Source of the DNA: Campylobacterales bacterium | Lineage (GTDB): Bacteria > Campylobacterota > Campylobacteria > Campylobacterales > Sulfurospirillaceae | Direction: 5' to 3' | DNA: 64,000 nucleotides | Assembly (NCBI GenBank): GCA_016930915.1 | Contig: JAFGFU010000005.1 | Location: 62,001 to 126,000, forward strand | In this document: one piece after another, positions 36,415-45,483 of the stretch | Layout of the letters: every line of letters begins with the position of its first letter | How positions within the stretch are numbered: position 1 is the first letter of the stretch | Translations under genes and position numbers: made by a program | The notes under the pieces: generated by a model | The model's database searches: none | What the model was told of the DNA's origin: nothing | The model's input: the letters and a program-made list of their open reading frames with translations, nothing else

Positions 36415-37491
36415 TTAATTAACTTTGGCTTTTTCGAGTTTTTTACGCTCAATTTTAATGCGGTCTTGGAATTTTTTACTTCTGTCTTTTGCAAAAAGTT
36501 GCATATCTTCAACTTCGTCCATTTCATCGACGATTTCAACACCTAAAAGTGTTTCAATGGCATCTTCAAGGGTAACAACACCTGCAGTTTGTCCGTAACT
36601 ATCAAAAACAATAAAGAGATGTGTTTTACGTTTAATAAATTGGTCAATAAGGTTTGGTACAGGAAGATTTTCTGAGACCATATGCACTTCATGTGAAATT
36701 TGCTCTAACGTTGTCGCATCATGATCTTCAACACTCTCTTCAAGAATACGTTGATTAAAGACGATACCCACAACATCATCAAGCGTTTCACCAAAAATAG
36801 GAATACGTGAATGGATGTACATTCTATCGTCCTCAATGGCATCTTCAATGGTGGTTGTGGCAGGTAGAGCAAAGACAACGCTACGTGGTGTCATAATGTC
36901 TTTGGCTTTAATATTTTTCAGTTTTAAGAGGTTTTCAATCAAATCACTCTCTTTACTTAAAATAGAACCTTCTCTCTCACCCATGGCAACGACTGCCATA
37001 ATTTCATCACGTGAATAATTATTGTGCTGTTTTTTGTTTTTAGAGATAAATTTGGTCAGCAGCGATGAAATCCATGTAAAAGGTGTGGTGAGTGTTACAA
37101 AAAATGAGATGGTATAGGCAGAAGGTACTAAAAGCTTTTTCCAGTATATGGCCCCAATGGTTTTAGGGAGAATTTCAGATGCATATAAAATGAGCAGAGT
37201 TACCGCAAAAGCAACAGCTGTTTGCCACTCTTCACCAAATATGATTTGTGCTTGTGCTCCAACGCCTGCAGCTCCCATAGTGTGGGCAAAAGTGTTGACC
37301 GTTAAAATAGAAGAAATAGGTTTATCAATATCAGATTTTAGATGTTTTAGTTTTTGAACGACCTCTTCATTGGATTCTTTTGGCAAGCTTTCAATATACG
37401 AATTGGTACTTGAGAGCAGTACGGCTTCAAGAATAGAGCAAAGAAAAGAGATAGAAATGGCGATAAGAAGATAGACAAGCAGTAGTGTCAT
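36415..37491 (-). CDS. CNNM/HlyC-type membrane protein (DUF21 and CBS domains)
   Basis: The 358-residue protein has a DUF21 membrane domain (residues 1-180, four helices, with LYASEILPKTIGAIYW) and a CBS pair (IMTPRSVVFALPATTTIEDAI, VFDSYGQTAGVVTLEDAIETLLG). Such proteins are linked to Mg or Co handling or efflux. The C-terminal CorC/HlyC domain of larger members is absent; the protein ends in a basic helix. AGGAG precedes the ATG. Confidence 0.8.
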   Translation of the reverse strand: MTLLLVYLLIAISISFLCSILEAVLLSSTNSYIESLPKESNEEVVQKLKHLKSDIDKPISSILTVNTFAHTMGAAGVGAQAQIIFGEEWQTAVAFAVTLLILYASEILPKTIGAIYWKKLLVPSAYTISFFVTLTTPFTWISSLLTKFISKNKKQHNNYSRDEIMAVVAMGEREGSILSKESDLIENLLKLKNIKAKDIMTPRSVVFALPATTTIEDAIEDDRMYIHSRIPIFGETLDDVVGIVFNQRILEESVEDHDATTLEQISHEVHMVSENLPVPNLIDQFIKRKTHLFIVFDSYGQTAGVVTLEDAIETLLGVEIVDEMDEVEDMQLFAKDRSKKFQDRIKIERKKLEKAKVN

Positions 37492-37602
37492 AGGATGGCT
37501 CCTAGAACAGAAGAGAGTAAGCTACACGAGTCTGGTTCGCTTTGGGTCATACGAAATTCCTTTTAAAATAATTTGAACGGGTATTATAGCATAAACTCAA
37601 AA

Positions 37603-37968
37603 CTATCTTTTTTGAGGAGCAAAGGTAAGGGAGAGTGAATTGACACAATGGCGTGTATTTTTAGGAGTGAACCCCTCGCCCTCAAATACATGTCCTAAGT
37701 GCGCTCCACAGGCTTTACAGAGAATTTCAATGCGCCTACCATCTGTGTCAGTTTTGCGTTGAACGGCACCTTCTATTTCATCATCAAAGCTAGGCCATCC
37801 ACAGCCTGATTTAAATTTTGAAGAAGAGCGATACAAAGGCGAATGACAGCGTTTACAGTGGTAAACTCCTTCTTCATAAAAGTCGTTATACTCACCAGCA
37901 TAAGGCATTTCCGTTCCTTTATGAACGATAATATGTTCTTCCTCTGGTGTTAAAGGATTTAGATTCAT
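37603..37968 (-). CDS. msrB: Peptide methionine-(R)-S-oxide reductase
   Basis: The 121-residue protein is a stand-alone MsrB. It has zinc-binding CxxC pairs (CKRC, CKAC), the core [11 protein letters not shown] and [10 protein letters not shown], and the catalytic Cys in NTRHCVNS. It repairs the R form of methionine sulfoxide in proteins. There is no signal peptide, so it is cytoplasmic. AAGG stands before the ATG, with an A-run as spacer. Confidence 0.92.
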   Translation of the reverse strand: MNLNPLTPEEEHIIVHKGTEMPYAGEYNDFYEEGVYHCKRCHSPLYRSSSKFKSGCGWPSFDDEIEGAVQRKTDTDGRRIEILCKACGAHLGHVFEGEGFTPKNTRHCVNSLSLTFAPQKR

Positions 37969-38009
37969 TTTTTTCCTTTTGGTGAATCAAAAATAAGGTA
38001 AAACTCTTT

Positions 38010-38059
38010 TACATGTAAAGATTTATAACGCTTTTAGGCTAAAAAGTGTTTTACATGTA
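38010..38059. repeat. Pair of TTTACATGTAAAG palindromes in an intergenic region
   Basis: Two copies of TTTTACATGTAAAGATT lie 42 bases apart in the gap between the divergent msrB and TonB-receptor genes. They match the window-wide palindrome. Their place upstream of both genes would also suit an operator, but the same motif inside genes argues against a simple repressor site. Confidence 0.7.
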
Positions 38060-38116
38060 AAGATTACTTATGGCTTTTTAAGGTAAAATTTTTCTCCCAA
38101 ATTTTAAGGAGAATGT

Positions 38117-40060
38117 ATGAAAAAACTCAAAGGATTTCGAGGGAAGTATTTTAGCTTGGCGGCTATTCTTGCTTTAAATACGACCATTGCGATTGCCAGT
38201 GAAGGGCAAAGCGTGGTGGATAATGAAAAGCAACTCTATGCGCCAAAAGCAGAATCTTCATCTGAAACATCAGAGGTACTTGAAGAGACAAGTGCGCCTG
38301 CTGTGGTTATCTCGAAAAAAATTAAAACGCAAAAGTCTGAAGTTTATTCTGCTTCTAAATCTCTGGTCAGCGCGACCAACGTGACTGATAATGTGAGCAT
38401 TATCACCTCCGAAGAACTCTCCCAAAAAGGCATTTCAACTGTCACTGAGGCGTTAAATACCATTCCTGGTATTAGTATTACCACGCAAGGTGGAAAAGGT
38501 ACACTCTCAAGTGTTTTTATGCAAGGTATGGCAAATAAATATACACTTGTAATGGTAGATGGCATTCGTTATAACGACCCTAGTAATAGCTCAGGTGCTG
38601 ATTTTAGCAATCTTTTAGTGGGTGATATAGAGCGTATAGAGGTCATAAAAGGAGCGCAAAGTGGTGTGTGGGGAGCAGATGCTGCTGCAGGTGTGATTAA
38701 CATCATTACTAAAAGTGCCTCAAAAGGAACACATGGAAGTGCGGGCATTGAGCTAGGAAGTTATGGGCATAAAAGTTTTAATACCTCTCTTTCCCATAAA
38801 ACCGATAGATTTGACGCCATACTCTCTGTTCAACGTGTTATAGAGGATGGATTTAGTGCACAAGCACCTTGGCGAAAAGATATTGACAATTACGAAGATG
38901 ATGCGTACCGAAATACGACAATCAATTTAAAAAGTGGGTATTGGATAAATGATTCCAATCGTATTGAAGCAGGGTATCATGACATTAATGCTTTAAGCAG
39001 TTATGATGGTTTTCTAGCACCCAATAGCACACAGCATAGTGACTTAAAACAGCGTTCAGGCTATCTGAGCTATAAATATTTTATTGCGAATCATGCCATA
39101 GAGACAACGCTCTCTAAAAGTACCTTTGAAAGAAAAGAATTAGAAGCTTCAAACTCTTATGATGTTAAAAATTATGAAGCAGAAGTCCCGTCCATAGAAA
39201 TGAAAGATACATGGAAATATTATGACAATGGAACGCTTGTTTTTGGGGGAACCTATGAAAAACGTGACCTTGATATTGAGTACGTGGCACAACCAAAAGA
39301 GTCGTTAGAGGAAAATTCCAAAGCACTTTATATCAATAATACTAATAAATTTGGGAAGGTTGTTTTAACAGAAGCCCTTCGCTATGATAAATACAGTGAT
39401 TTTGATGATAAAACGACTGGCAAAGTGGGTGTAAAATATCTATTTAGCAATGATTTTAATATTTATACAAACTATGGAACGGCTTATAAAATACCAAATG
39501 TCTGGGAACTTATGTATAGCAATGGGGAGTTAAAACCTGAAAATATTCAAAGTTTTAATGTAGGGTTGCAGTATGCTGGGCTAAGCATTAATCTCTTTAG
39601 AAATGAAATCGAAGATATGATTAGCTGGGATAGTGCAACATGGAACAATAAAAATATTGATGGTACATCGGTTCTTAAAGGCATTGAAATTTCCTATGAA
39701 CAACTGTTGTTTCAATCTCTCTTAGCAGGTGCGAACTATACTTATGTGGATGCCAAAGATGAAGATGGCGATAGATTGGTGAATCGACCACGCTATCAAA
39801 CAACACTTTATGCTACGTATATGCCAATTAAACAAATTGCATGGAATATTAATGGAACATACATTGGTTCACGAGAAGATTCTTCAACCAATGAGACGGG
39901 AAACTATTTTGTTGCGAATACAAAGCTGACCTATCATATCACCAAAGATGTAGATGTGTATGTGAAAGTCAATAACCTTTTTGACCGCTATTATCAGAGC
40001 GTTTATGGTTATGCATCTGCGGAGAGAAGTTATTATGCGGGTATTCAGGCGAAATTCTAA
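38117..40060 (+). CDS. TonB-dependent receptor, BtuB-like
   Basis: The 647-residue outer-membrane protein has a signal peptide (LAAILALNTTIAIAS), an unusually long linker of about 60 residues before the TonB-box-like region (APAVVISKKIK), then a plug (NVSIITSEELSQKGISTVTEALNTIPG, VMVDGIRYNDPS, IERIEVIKGAQSGVWGADAAAGVINI) and a barrel ending in YYAGIQAKF. The plug closely follows BtuB, so cobalamin is a reasonable ligand; a haem or siderophore ligand cannot be excluded. AAGGAGA precedes the start. It is coupled to the membrane protein that follows. Confidence 0.82.
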   Translation: MKKLKGFRGKYFSLAAILALNTTIAIASEGQSVVDNEKQLYAPKAESSSETSEVLEETSAPAVVISKKIKTQKSEVYSASKSLVSATNVTDNVSIITSEELSQKGISTVTEALNTIPGISITTQGGKGTLSSVFMQGMANKYTLVMVDGIRYNDPSNSSGADFSNLLVGDIERIEVIKGAQSGVWGADAAAGVINIITKSASKGTHGSAGIELGSYGHKSFNTSLSHKTDRFDAILSVQRVIEDGFSAQAPWRKDIDNYEDDAYRNTTINLKSGYWINDSNRIEAGYHDINALSSYDGFLAPNSTQHSDLKQRSGYLSYKYFIANHAIETTLSKSTFERKELEASNSYDVKNYEAEVPSIEMKDTWKYYDNGTLVFGGTYEKRDLDIEYVAQPKESLEENSKALYINNTNKFGKVVLTEALRYDKYSDFDDKTTGKVGVKYLFSNDFNIYTNYGTAYKIPNVWELMYSNGELKPENIQSFNVGLQYAGLSINLFRNEIEDMISWDSATWNNKNIDGTSVLKGIEISYEQLLFQSLLAGANYTYVDAKDEDGDRLVNRPRYQTTLYATYMPIKQIAWNINGTYIGSREDSSTNETGNYFVANTKLTYHITKDVDVYVKVNNLFDRYYQSVYGYASAERSYYAGIQAKF

Positions 40061-40620
40061 TGAAACTGCACCTACGTTTTTACCTATGGTATAAGCTTCT
40101 TAACTCTTTCTTTTTTGGCATGGCGGTGGGGAGTGTTTTTGTGCTCTACACACCGCTTGAGCCTTCAGTATTTTCATTAGGAGGTATTGGGCTTGCCATA
40201 GGTTTACTCGTAGTGGCTAAAAAATACGAAAAGATGATGAATCTTTTTGTATTTTTCGCTGTGACTTTAATGGTAGAAGCTATTGCTTTGCTTATTATTT
40301 TTTCAGTGTTGTGTTTTAATATTTCTTATGCCAATGCACTGTTTATTTATAGTGCGTATCAGATTACCTTTATTTTTGGTAATTATTTGATGCGAATGGA
40401 AACGTTGGTTTTGAAAAAAACAGTACTCCTTTCTTTTGCCGATGTGATGAAACAAAAGGGATATTTGTTGGGTATGGTCGCTTCTTATCTCTTTTATAAA
40501 GCGATTGGCTTTTTGGGCATTGTAGACAAACAGACACAAGTTTATTTTTTACATGTAGGACTTTTGTGTGTACAACTTTTGATTCTTTTCCTCGTTTTTA
40601 AAGCATTTCGCTTACGATAG
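40060..40620 (+). CDS. Membrane protein coupled to the BtuB-like receptor, unknown
   Basis: The 186-residue protein has about six hydrophobic segments (LLNSFFFGMAVGSVFVLY, GGIGLAIGLLVVAKK, LMVEAIALLIIFSVL, ALFIYSAYQITFIFGNYLM and a C-terminal pair). The first half looks like one half of an MFS permease, but I cannot assign it. The start overlaps the receptor stop by one base (TAATG), so the two probably work together, perhaps in inner-membrane passage of the same ligand. Confidence 0.55.
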   Translation: MKLHLRFYLWYKLLNSFFFGMAVGSVFVLYTPLEPSVFSLGGIGLAIGLLVVAKKYEKMMNLFVFFAVTLMVEAIALLIIFSVLCFNISYANALFIYSAYQITFIFGNYLMRMETLVLKKTVLLSFADVMKQKGYLLGMVASYLFYKAIGFLGIVDKQTQVYFLHVGLLCVQLLILFLVFKAFRLR

Positions 40621-40634
40621 TCTTCTCTTTTAGG

Positions 40635-40640
40635 TACAAT
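40635..40640 (+). promoter_or_regulatory. Probable -10 element of the acyl-CoA synthetase gene
   Basis: TACAAT follows TTTTAGG and lies 30-35 bases before the synthetase start. Its spacing to the gene equals that seen at 1767. Confidence 0.35.
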
Positions 40641-40669
40641 AAGGAAGATTTTTACTAAAGGGATTGTGC

Positions 40670-42559
40670 TTGCATTGTGCTGAAAATACACTGTTTCATA
40701 TGTTTCTTAGAACCTATGAAGACCATAAAGAAAAAAAAGCTTTTATTTACAAAGTTGCCCAACAAGAATTTGACGTTAGTTACGAAAAGTTGTTTGAAGA
40801 TGTTTTGGTACTTGCTCGTGCGTTTAAAGCCAAAAAAATTACAAAAAATTCCAAAGTGATGTTTGTATGCGATAACCGCTATGAGTGGATGGTAACAGAT
40901 TTAGCACTGGTCTCATTAGGGGCTATCAGTATTCCTAGAGGGTGCGATACACCATCGCAAGAGTTAGCATTTATCTTAAATCACTCAGGTGCGGAGTTTT
41001 TTATTGTCGAAAACGAGCAAATGTATCAGCGTTATGAGGCAATTCTTCCTCTCTCTTTAGAGGCAATTTTTATTGTTGAGGCACCCAGCGTACACTCTTT
41101 TTTAAGTAATCTTTACTCCTATCAGGATATTTTAAAAGACAGAGCCATTCATACGGATGAAGTGGAAGCCTTTATTCAAAGCAAAGAAGCGCTGGATGAA
41201 GAAGATATTGTCACCATTATTTATACCTCAGGTACGACTGGAACACCAAAAGGCGTTCCTTTAAGTCATAAAAACATTATGTACAATGTACGAGAAATTC
41301 CGCCACTCATTGCGCTTCAAAGTACGGATATGTGGGTCTCTATTTTACCCTCATGGCATATTTTTGAGCGGGCGGCGGAGTATGTGGCACTTTCCCGTGG
41401 GTGCTGTACGGTCTATTCGACCATTAAAACTTTTGCAGCGGATTTGGAGCAGTATAAGCCGACTATCGTAGCAACCGTTCCTAGGCTTTGGGAGTCTATG
41501 TATACAAAGATTAATACCACGCTGGAAAAAACTGACGCAAAAAAAGCCAAAATTTTTAAAAAACTTATTGCAATTTCTGTTGCCTACAAACGTTCAAAAC
41601 GTGTCATAGATGACGAACTTCCCTGTTTTAAAACCCCCTCATTTCTTTTTACATGTAAAGAAAAAATCGTGGCATATTTGACCTGTTTTTTCCTGTATCC
41701 TTTTTATAGCATCGCTCAGAAAAAATTAGCCCTTGTGCAAGAAAAGTTTGGAGGTAGACTTCGTTTGGCAGTGAGTGGGGGTGGGGCGTTGCCTGATTTT
41801 TTAGATGCGTGGATTGATGCGATTGGTATTCGTATTGTGAATGCGTATGGTATGAGTGAGTGTGCGCCTGTTATTTCAGGTCGTGCGCTTCAGTGCAATA
41901 CCTTCTCTACCTTGGGACTTCCTGTGGAGGGAACCACGCTTAAGATTGTCTCTAAAGAGGGTGAGCAATTAGGAGCAGGTGACGTTGGTGAGATTTGGGT
42001 CAAGGGTGATCAGGTGATGCATGGATACTACAATAACCCTGAAGAGAATGCTAAAAGTTTCAGCGAAGATGGTTTCTTTAAAACTGGAGATTTGGGGAAA
42101 TTAACCCTTAAAGGGGAGCTTGTCATCACGGGACGTTCAAAAGAGATTATTGTTCTTGCTAATGGTGAAAATGTTGATCCCTCCCGCATTGAATCGACCC
42201 TCTCCATGTTGCCATTTATTAGCGATGCTATCTTGGTTGGGCACACTAAAAAAGGTTTGGGTGCGCTGATTGTGCCTGATTTTGAAAAACTTAAAGAGTA
42301 TGTCGCCTGTCATTTTGATAAGGCTGTGAATACGATTGAACAGGTTATGGAAGACAAGCAAATTATTGCTAAAATTAAAGGCGAGATGAATGATTTATTG
42401 CATCAAAAAGATGGATTTAAGCCTTTTGAAAAGCTGCAAAATATTCATTTTCTTGAACAAGAATTTAGTGTGGGTGAAGAACTTACCAATACACTAAAGA
42501 AAAAACGTCATGTAATTGAAAAAAAATATAAAGAGATTATCGATAAGTTTATACATTAA
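40670..42559 (+). CDS. Long-chain acyl-CoA synthetase (AMP-forming)
   Basis: About 629 residues of the FadD15/long-chain type: ATP loop IIYTSGTTGTPKGVPLSHKN, substrate region VSILPSWHIFER, adenylate motif VNAYGMSECAPV, hinge KTGDLGKLTLKGELVITGRSKE, and the C-terminal KKKRHVIEKKYKE. It activates fatty acids to acyl-CoA at the inner membrane. The start is a TTG: AAAGGG lies seven bases before TTG 40670, while TTG 40664 is too close to it. It is followed at nine bases by an RNA-nuclease gene. Confidence 0.85.
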   Translation: MHCAENTLFHMFLRTYEDHKEKKAFIYKVAQQEFDVSYEKLFEDVLVLARAFKAKKITKNSKVMFVCDNRYEWMVTDLALVSLGAISIPRGCDTPSQELAFILNHSGAEFFIVENEQMYQRYEAILPLSLEAIFIVEAPSVHSFLSNLYSYQDILKDRAIHTDEVEAFIQSKEALDEEDIVTIIYTSGTTGTPKGVPLSHKNIMYNVREIPPLIALQSTDMWVSILPSWHIFERAAEYVALSRGCCTVYSTIKTFAADLEQYKPTIVATVPRLWESMYTKINTTLEKTDAKKAKIFKKLIAISVAYKRSKRVIDDELPCFKTPSFLFTCKEKIVAYLTCFFLYPFYSIAQKKLALVQEKFGGRLRLAVSGGGALPDFLDAWIDAIGIRIVNAYGMSECAPVISGRALQCNTFSTLGLPVEGTTLKIVSKEGEQLGAGDVGEIWVKGDQVMHGYYNNPEENAKSFSEDGFFKTGDLGKLTLKGELVITGRSKEIIVLANGENVDPSRIESTLSMLPFISDAILVGHTKKGLGALIVPDFEKLKEYVACHFDKAVNTIEQVMEDKQIIAKIKGEMNDLLHQKDGFKPFEKLQNIHFLEQEFSVGEELTNTLKKKRHVIEKKYKEIIDKFIH

Positions 42560-42568
42560 GGATAAACA

Positions 42569-43966
42569 ATGGCAAATGTAACATCATACGGTGGTGCTTC
42601 TATGGTGACGGGGTCATGTCATCTGGTGGAAATTCGCTCTATTAAAATTTTAATTGATTGTGGGATGATTCAAGGTGAATTGTGGCAGGAGAACTATCAG
42701 CCTTTTGGATTTGAAGCTTCAAAAATTGATTATTTGATTTTAACCCATGCTCATACCGACCATATAGGGCGTGTTCCAAAGCTTGTTAAAGAAGGATTTC
42801 GTGGAGAGATTATTGCCACAGAAGCGACCTTGGATATTGCGTATATTATGCTGCTTGATAGTGCTGTTTTATTGATGGAAGAGTATGAAACACAGCTAAG
42901 AAAAGCACTTCGAAGAGGGGATGAGGCTTTGGTTCAGGAGCCTTTGTATACCAAAGAGCATGTAGAGCAAGTTTTTGCTAAAAAAAGACGCTATGCCCAT
43001 TATGATGAAAAAATTAAAATTGCTCCTTTTTTAGAACTCAGCTTTCACAATGCAGGGCATATTATGGGCAGTGCTTATCTTTCTCTTTTCTTTAAAGAAG
43101 AGAATGGTGAAGAGAAGCGTGTGGTGTTTTCGGGTGATTTGGGCAGTAAAAATCGTCTTTTGCTCAATCAACTCACACCTCTGCGTCAGGCGAATACTCT
43201 TTTTATTGAATCAACCTATGGTGATAGAGAACATCGCCCACTCAAGGAAAGCATTAAAGAGTTTAACGAAGTGATTGTTCAAACTTTGCAAGAGGGTGGA
43301 AATGTTGTGATTCCTTCTTTTGCCTTAGAGCGTACACAAGAGATTTTGTGGCTACTGCATCAGATGCATCAAGAAGGATTGTTGCAGAATTGTCATGTTT
43401 TTTTAGACAGTCCTTTAGCCATCGAAGCAACGAAGATTTATCATAAGTATCCCTCAGAGCTTAATAAAGAATTGGGTTTACATGTAAGCTTAGGGGATGA
43501 TCCTTTTTCTTTTCCCCAATTGCATTTAACTCAGCGCAGAAAAGATTCTATGGAGATTAATGACGTAGAAAAAAAGGCGATTATTATTGCTGGAAGTGGT
43601 ATGTGTACGGGAGGAAGGGTGTTACACCATTTGAAGCAACGTATTTGGAATCCAAAAAATGCTGTTGTTTTTGTAGGGTTTCAAGTAAAAGGTACGCTGG
43701 GGCGTGACATTGTGGATGGAGAGCAATTTATTCGTATTTATGGGGAAGAGATTAAAGTGCGTGCAAAAATTCATACGATTAATGGATTTTCAGCCCATGC
43801 AGATAGATCGGATATGCTCCAATGGATTCAAAAGATGCAAGGTTTAGAGCATATTTATTTGATTCATGGCGAGCCTGATAAATTGGAACTTTTTAAAGTT
43901 TATTTGAAAGAAAATACAGAGAGTAAAGTGCATATTGTCAAGAAAAATGAGACGATTTATGTTTAG
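42569..43966 (+). CDS. Metallo-beta-lactamase fold RNA nuclease (beta-CASP)
   Basis: The 465-residue protein has the metal motif THAHTDHIGRVPKL, the later ligands in HNAGHIMGSAYL and FSGDLGS, and the beta-CASP region (STYGDREHR, SFALERTQEIL, DSPLAIEAT, AGSGMCTGGRVLHHLK, SAHADRSD). This is the CPSF73/Ysh1-like group of bacterial RNA-processing nucleases, not RNase J. It should cut RNA in the cytoplasm. The target is unknown. Confidence 0.85.
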   Translation: MANVTSYGGASMVTGSCHLVEIRSIKILIDCGMIQGELWQENYQPFGFEASKIDYLILTHAHTDHIGRVPKLVKEGFRGEIIATEATLDIAYIMLLDSAVLLMEEYETQLRKALRRGDEALVQEPLYTKEHVEQVFAKKRRYAHYDEKIKIAPFLELSFHNAGHIMGSAYLSLFFKEENGEEKRVVFSGDLGSKNRLLLNQLTPLRQANTLFIESTYGDREHRPLKESIKEFNEVIVQTLQEGGNVVIPSFALERTQEILWLLHQMHQEGLLQNCHVFLDSPLAIEATKIYHKYPSELNKELGLHVSLGDDPFSFPQLHLTQRRKDSMEINDVEKKAIIIAGSGMCTGGRVLHHLKQRIWNPKNAVVFVGFQVKGTLGRDIVDGEQFIRIYGEEIKVRAKIHTINGFSAHADRSDMLQWIQKMQGLEHIYLIHGEPDKLELFKVYLKENTESKVHIVKKNETIYV

Positions 43967-44174
43967 TTTTATTAGTTTAGAACTTTTTTAAGAGAAGCAG
44001 AGTATAGTTTGCTTGAACAGACTTCTTGTAAAACGCATTTTGTAAGAAGGAAAAGCACCAAGGGTGCGTGGGGCATTCCGCCGAGGAAAACCCAGTGTTA
44101 ACATAGCCTTTAGAGCTTTGCTTTAAAGGTGTGTCGAGAGTTCTGAAAGAACTCTAATAAAAAAGGAGGTTCTC
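43967..44174 (+). ncRNA. Structured leader upstream of the small rod-like gene
   Basis: This 208-base gap has a candidate -10 (TATAGT near 44004) and three hairpins: GCACC-AAG-GGTGC near 44057, CCTTTAGAG with CTTTAAAGG near 44113, and AGAGTTCT-GAA-AGAACTCT near 44136. The last ends shortly before a strong AAGGAGG ribosome site and lacks a T-run. Part of it could pair with that site (GGAGGTTCT), which would hide it. No known riboswitch consensus was recognised. It may be a regulatory leader or a separate small RNA. Confidence 0.4.
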
Positions 44175-44456
44175 ATGCAGATTAATTCAAATGCGATGAT
44201 GGCAATGTCAAGCTGGATGGGGAATAGCGCTCATAATGTTGTTAATGTGAATACAGAAGAGTTTAAAGCAACACAAACAACTATTACAAACGAAAATGAT
44301 GCAGTTGTGGCGCGGAGTGCTCAAACTCAGAATAGTACCGATTTAGCGACTGAGTTTACAGACCAAATCTCACTCGAAACGGCTTTTGAAGCGAATACAA
44401 AACCCATTCAAGCTCAAGATGAAATGCTCGGTACTTTGCTGGATATGAAAGCATAA
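44175..44456 (+). CDS. Miniature flagellar rod/hook-like protein
   Basis: The 93-residue protein looks like both ends of an axial flagellar protein joined without the middle. The N-terminus (MMAMSSWMGNSAHNVVNVNTEEFKA) matches the rod/hook start with its N-x-x-N-V-N-T motif. The C-terminus (DLATEFTDQISLETAFEANTKPI, DEMLGTLLDMKA) matches the coiled-coil end of FlgC/FlgE-type proteins. It could pack into the rod or hook, or regulate assembly. No other flagellar gene is nearby. AAAGGAGG precedes the ATG. Confidence 0.65.
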   Translation: MQINSNAMMAMSSWMGNSAHNVVNVNTEEFKATQTTITNENDAVVARSAQTQNSTDLATEFTDQISLETAFEANTKPIQAQDEMLGTLLDMKA

Positions 44457-44460
44457 AACG

Positions 44461-45480
44461 CTAAATAATTAGCATCGCATCGCCGTAAGAGAAGAAGCGG
44501 TATTTTTCTTTTACGGCTTCTTCATATAATTCTAGCGTTTTTTCAATTCCTATAAACGAAGCAACCAACATGATGAGTGTTGATTTGGGAAGATGAAAAT
44601 TGGTTAAAAGATGATTGACACGTAAGGGTGGATTGTTGGGATGTAAGAAAAGATTGCATTTTCCTAGAGGCTCTTTGGCTCTTGCATAGTATTCAACACT
44701 TCGAGTCACGGTTGTCCCCACTGCAAGAAGGGGCTTTTGGGAGTCTATGAGTTTACATGTAAGTTCTGGAATAGCATAGATTTCTGAGTGCATAACATGT
44801 TCTAAAATATGTTCCGCTTCAACAGGTTTAAATGTTCCTGCCCCTACATGTAAGGTTAAGAAATGCGTTTCATAATGCTCTTTAAGTGCTCCAAACATGC
44901 TGTCTGTAAAGTGAAGAGACGCAGTAGGCGCTGCTACAGCACCTTGTTCTTTGGCAAAAACCGTTTGATAATCTATTGTATCTTCTCGTGTATCTTCACG
45001 TTTAATGTAAGGTGGCAGAGGAATATGCCCAATCGTCTCTAAACTATCAAAAAGTGCTTGCGTATGCAGTGCTTTCTTCTCTTTAAAAAAGGCAACAATA
45101 CGTGTGCCATCTTCTTTAAGTTCAATAACTTCTGCTTCTAGTGCTTGATCAAAATGAAGTTTCATTCCTTTTTTAACACGACCTCTAATATAAACAGAGT
45201 AAAAATTTTCATGTAAGGGGGCATTTAAGAGCAGTTCAATTTCACCACCACTCTCTTTTTTCCCAAAAACACGTGCTTTAACAACTTTTGTATCATTAAG
45301 AAGCACCGCTATGTTTTGAGGTAAATAATGAAATAGCTCTTTAAAAAGGGTATGGGTCACTGTGCCATTTTGTCGATTAAACACCAAGAGTTTCGCCTCA
45401 TCCCGTGGTTCAACAGGATGGGTGGCAATGAGCTCTGGAGGAAGCGTGTAGTCATAAGTGGATTTTAGAAGCGGATCGAT
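44461..45480 (-). CDS. queA: tRNA queuosine ribosyltransferase-isomerase, apparent ATC start
   Basis: QueA moves ribosyl from SAM onto preQ1 in tRNA. Motifs visible are LLNDTKVVKARVFG, GHIPLPPYIKR, EQGAVAAPTASLHFT, LHVGAGTFKPVE, TNFHLPKSTLIMLV and a C-terminal YRFFSYGDAMLI. The first usual start codon in frame (GTG, 45387) would remove the conserved YTLPPELIATHPVEPRDEAKLL. That sequence is encoded upstream in frame, with no ATG, GTG or TTG before it. The frame begins six bases after the tatC stop at ATC (45480-45478), followed by DPLLKSTYDYTLPPEL; AGAGGA lies about eight bases before. From ATC the product is 339 residues, the normal QueA size. Confidence 0.8.
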   Translation of the reverse strand: MDPLLKSTYDYTLPPELIATHPVEPRDEAKLLVFNRQNGTVTHTLFKELFHYLPQNIAVLLNDTKVVKARVFGKKESGGEIELLLNAPLHENFYSVYIRGRVKKGMKLHFDQALEAEVIELKEDGTRIVAFFKEKKALHTQALFDSLETIGHIPLPPYIKREDTREDTIDYQTVFAKEQGAVAAPTASLHFTDSMFGALKEHYETHFLTLHVGAGTFKPVEAEHILEHVMHSEIYAIPELTCKLIDSQKPLLAVGTTVTRSVEYYARAKEPLGKCNLFLHPNNPPLRVNHLLTNFHLPKSTLIMLVASFIGIEKTLELYEEAVKEKYRFFSYGDAMLII

Positions 45481-45483
45481 GGC

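Noticed and set aside
38010-38059. The two palindromes as a specific repressor operator for msrB and the receptor
   Set aside because: The same sequence occurs throughout the window, mostly inside genes, so gene-specific control is not supported.
43990-44020. Sigma-54 promoter before the flagellar-like gene
   Set aside because: TTTGCTT could be a -12 element, but no GG is found at the required distance upstream; the alignment to TGGCACG fails.
44040-44160. Known riboswitch (c-di-GMP, cobalamin, preQ1) in the leader
   Set aside because: None of the conserved core strings of these classes was found.
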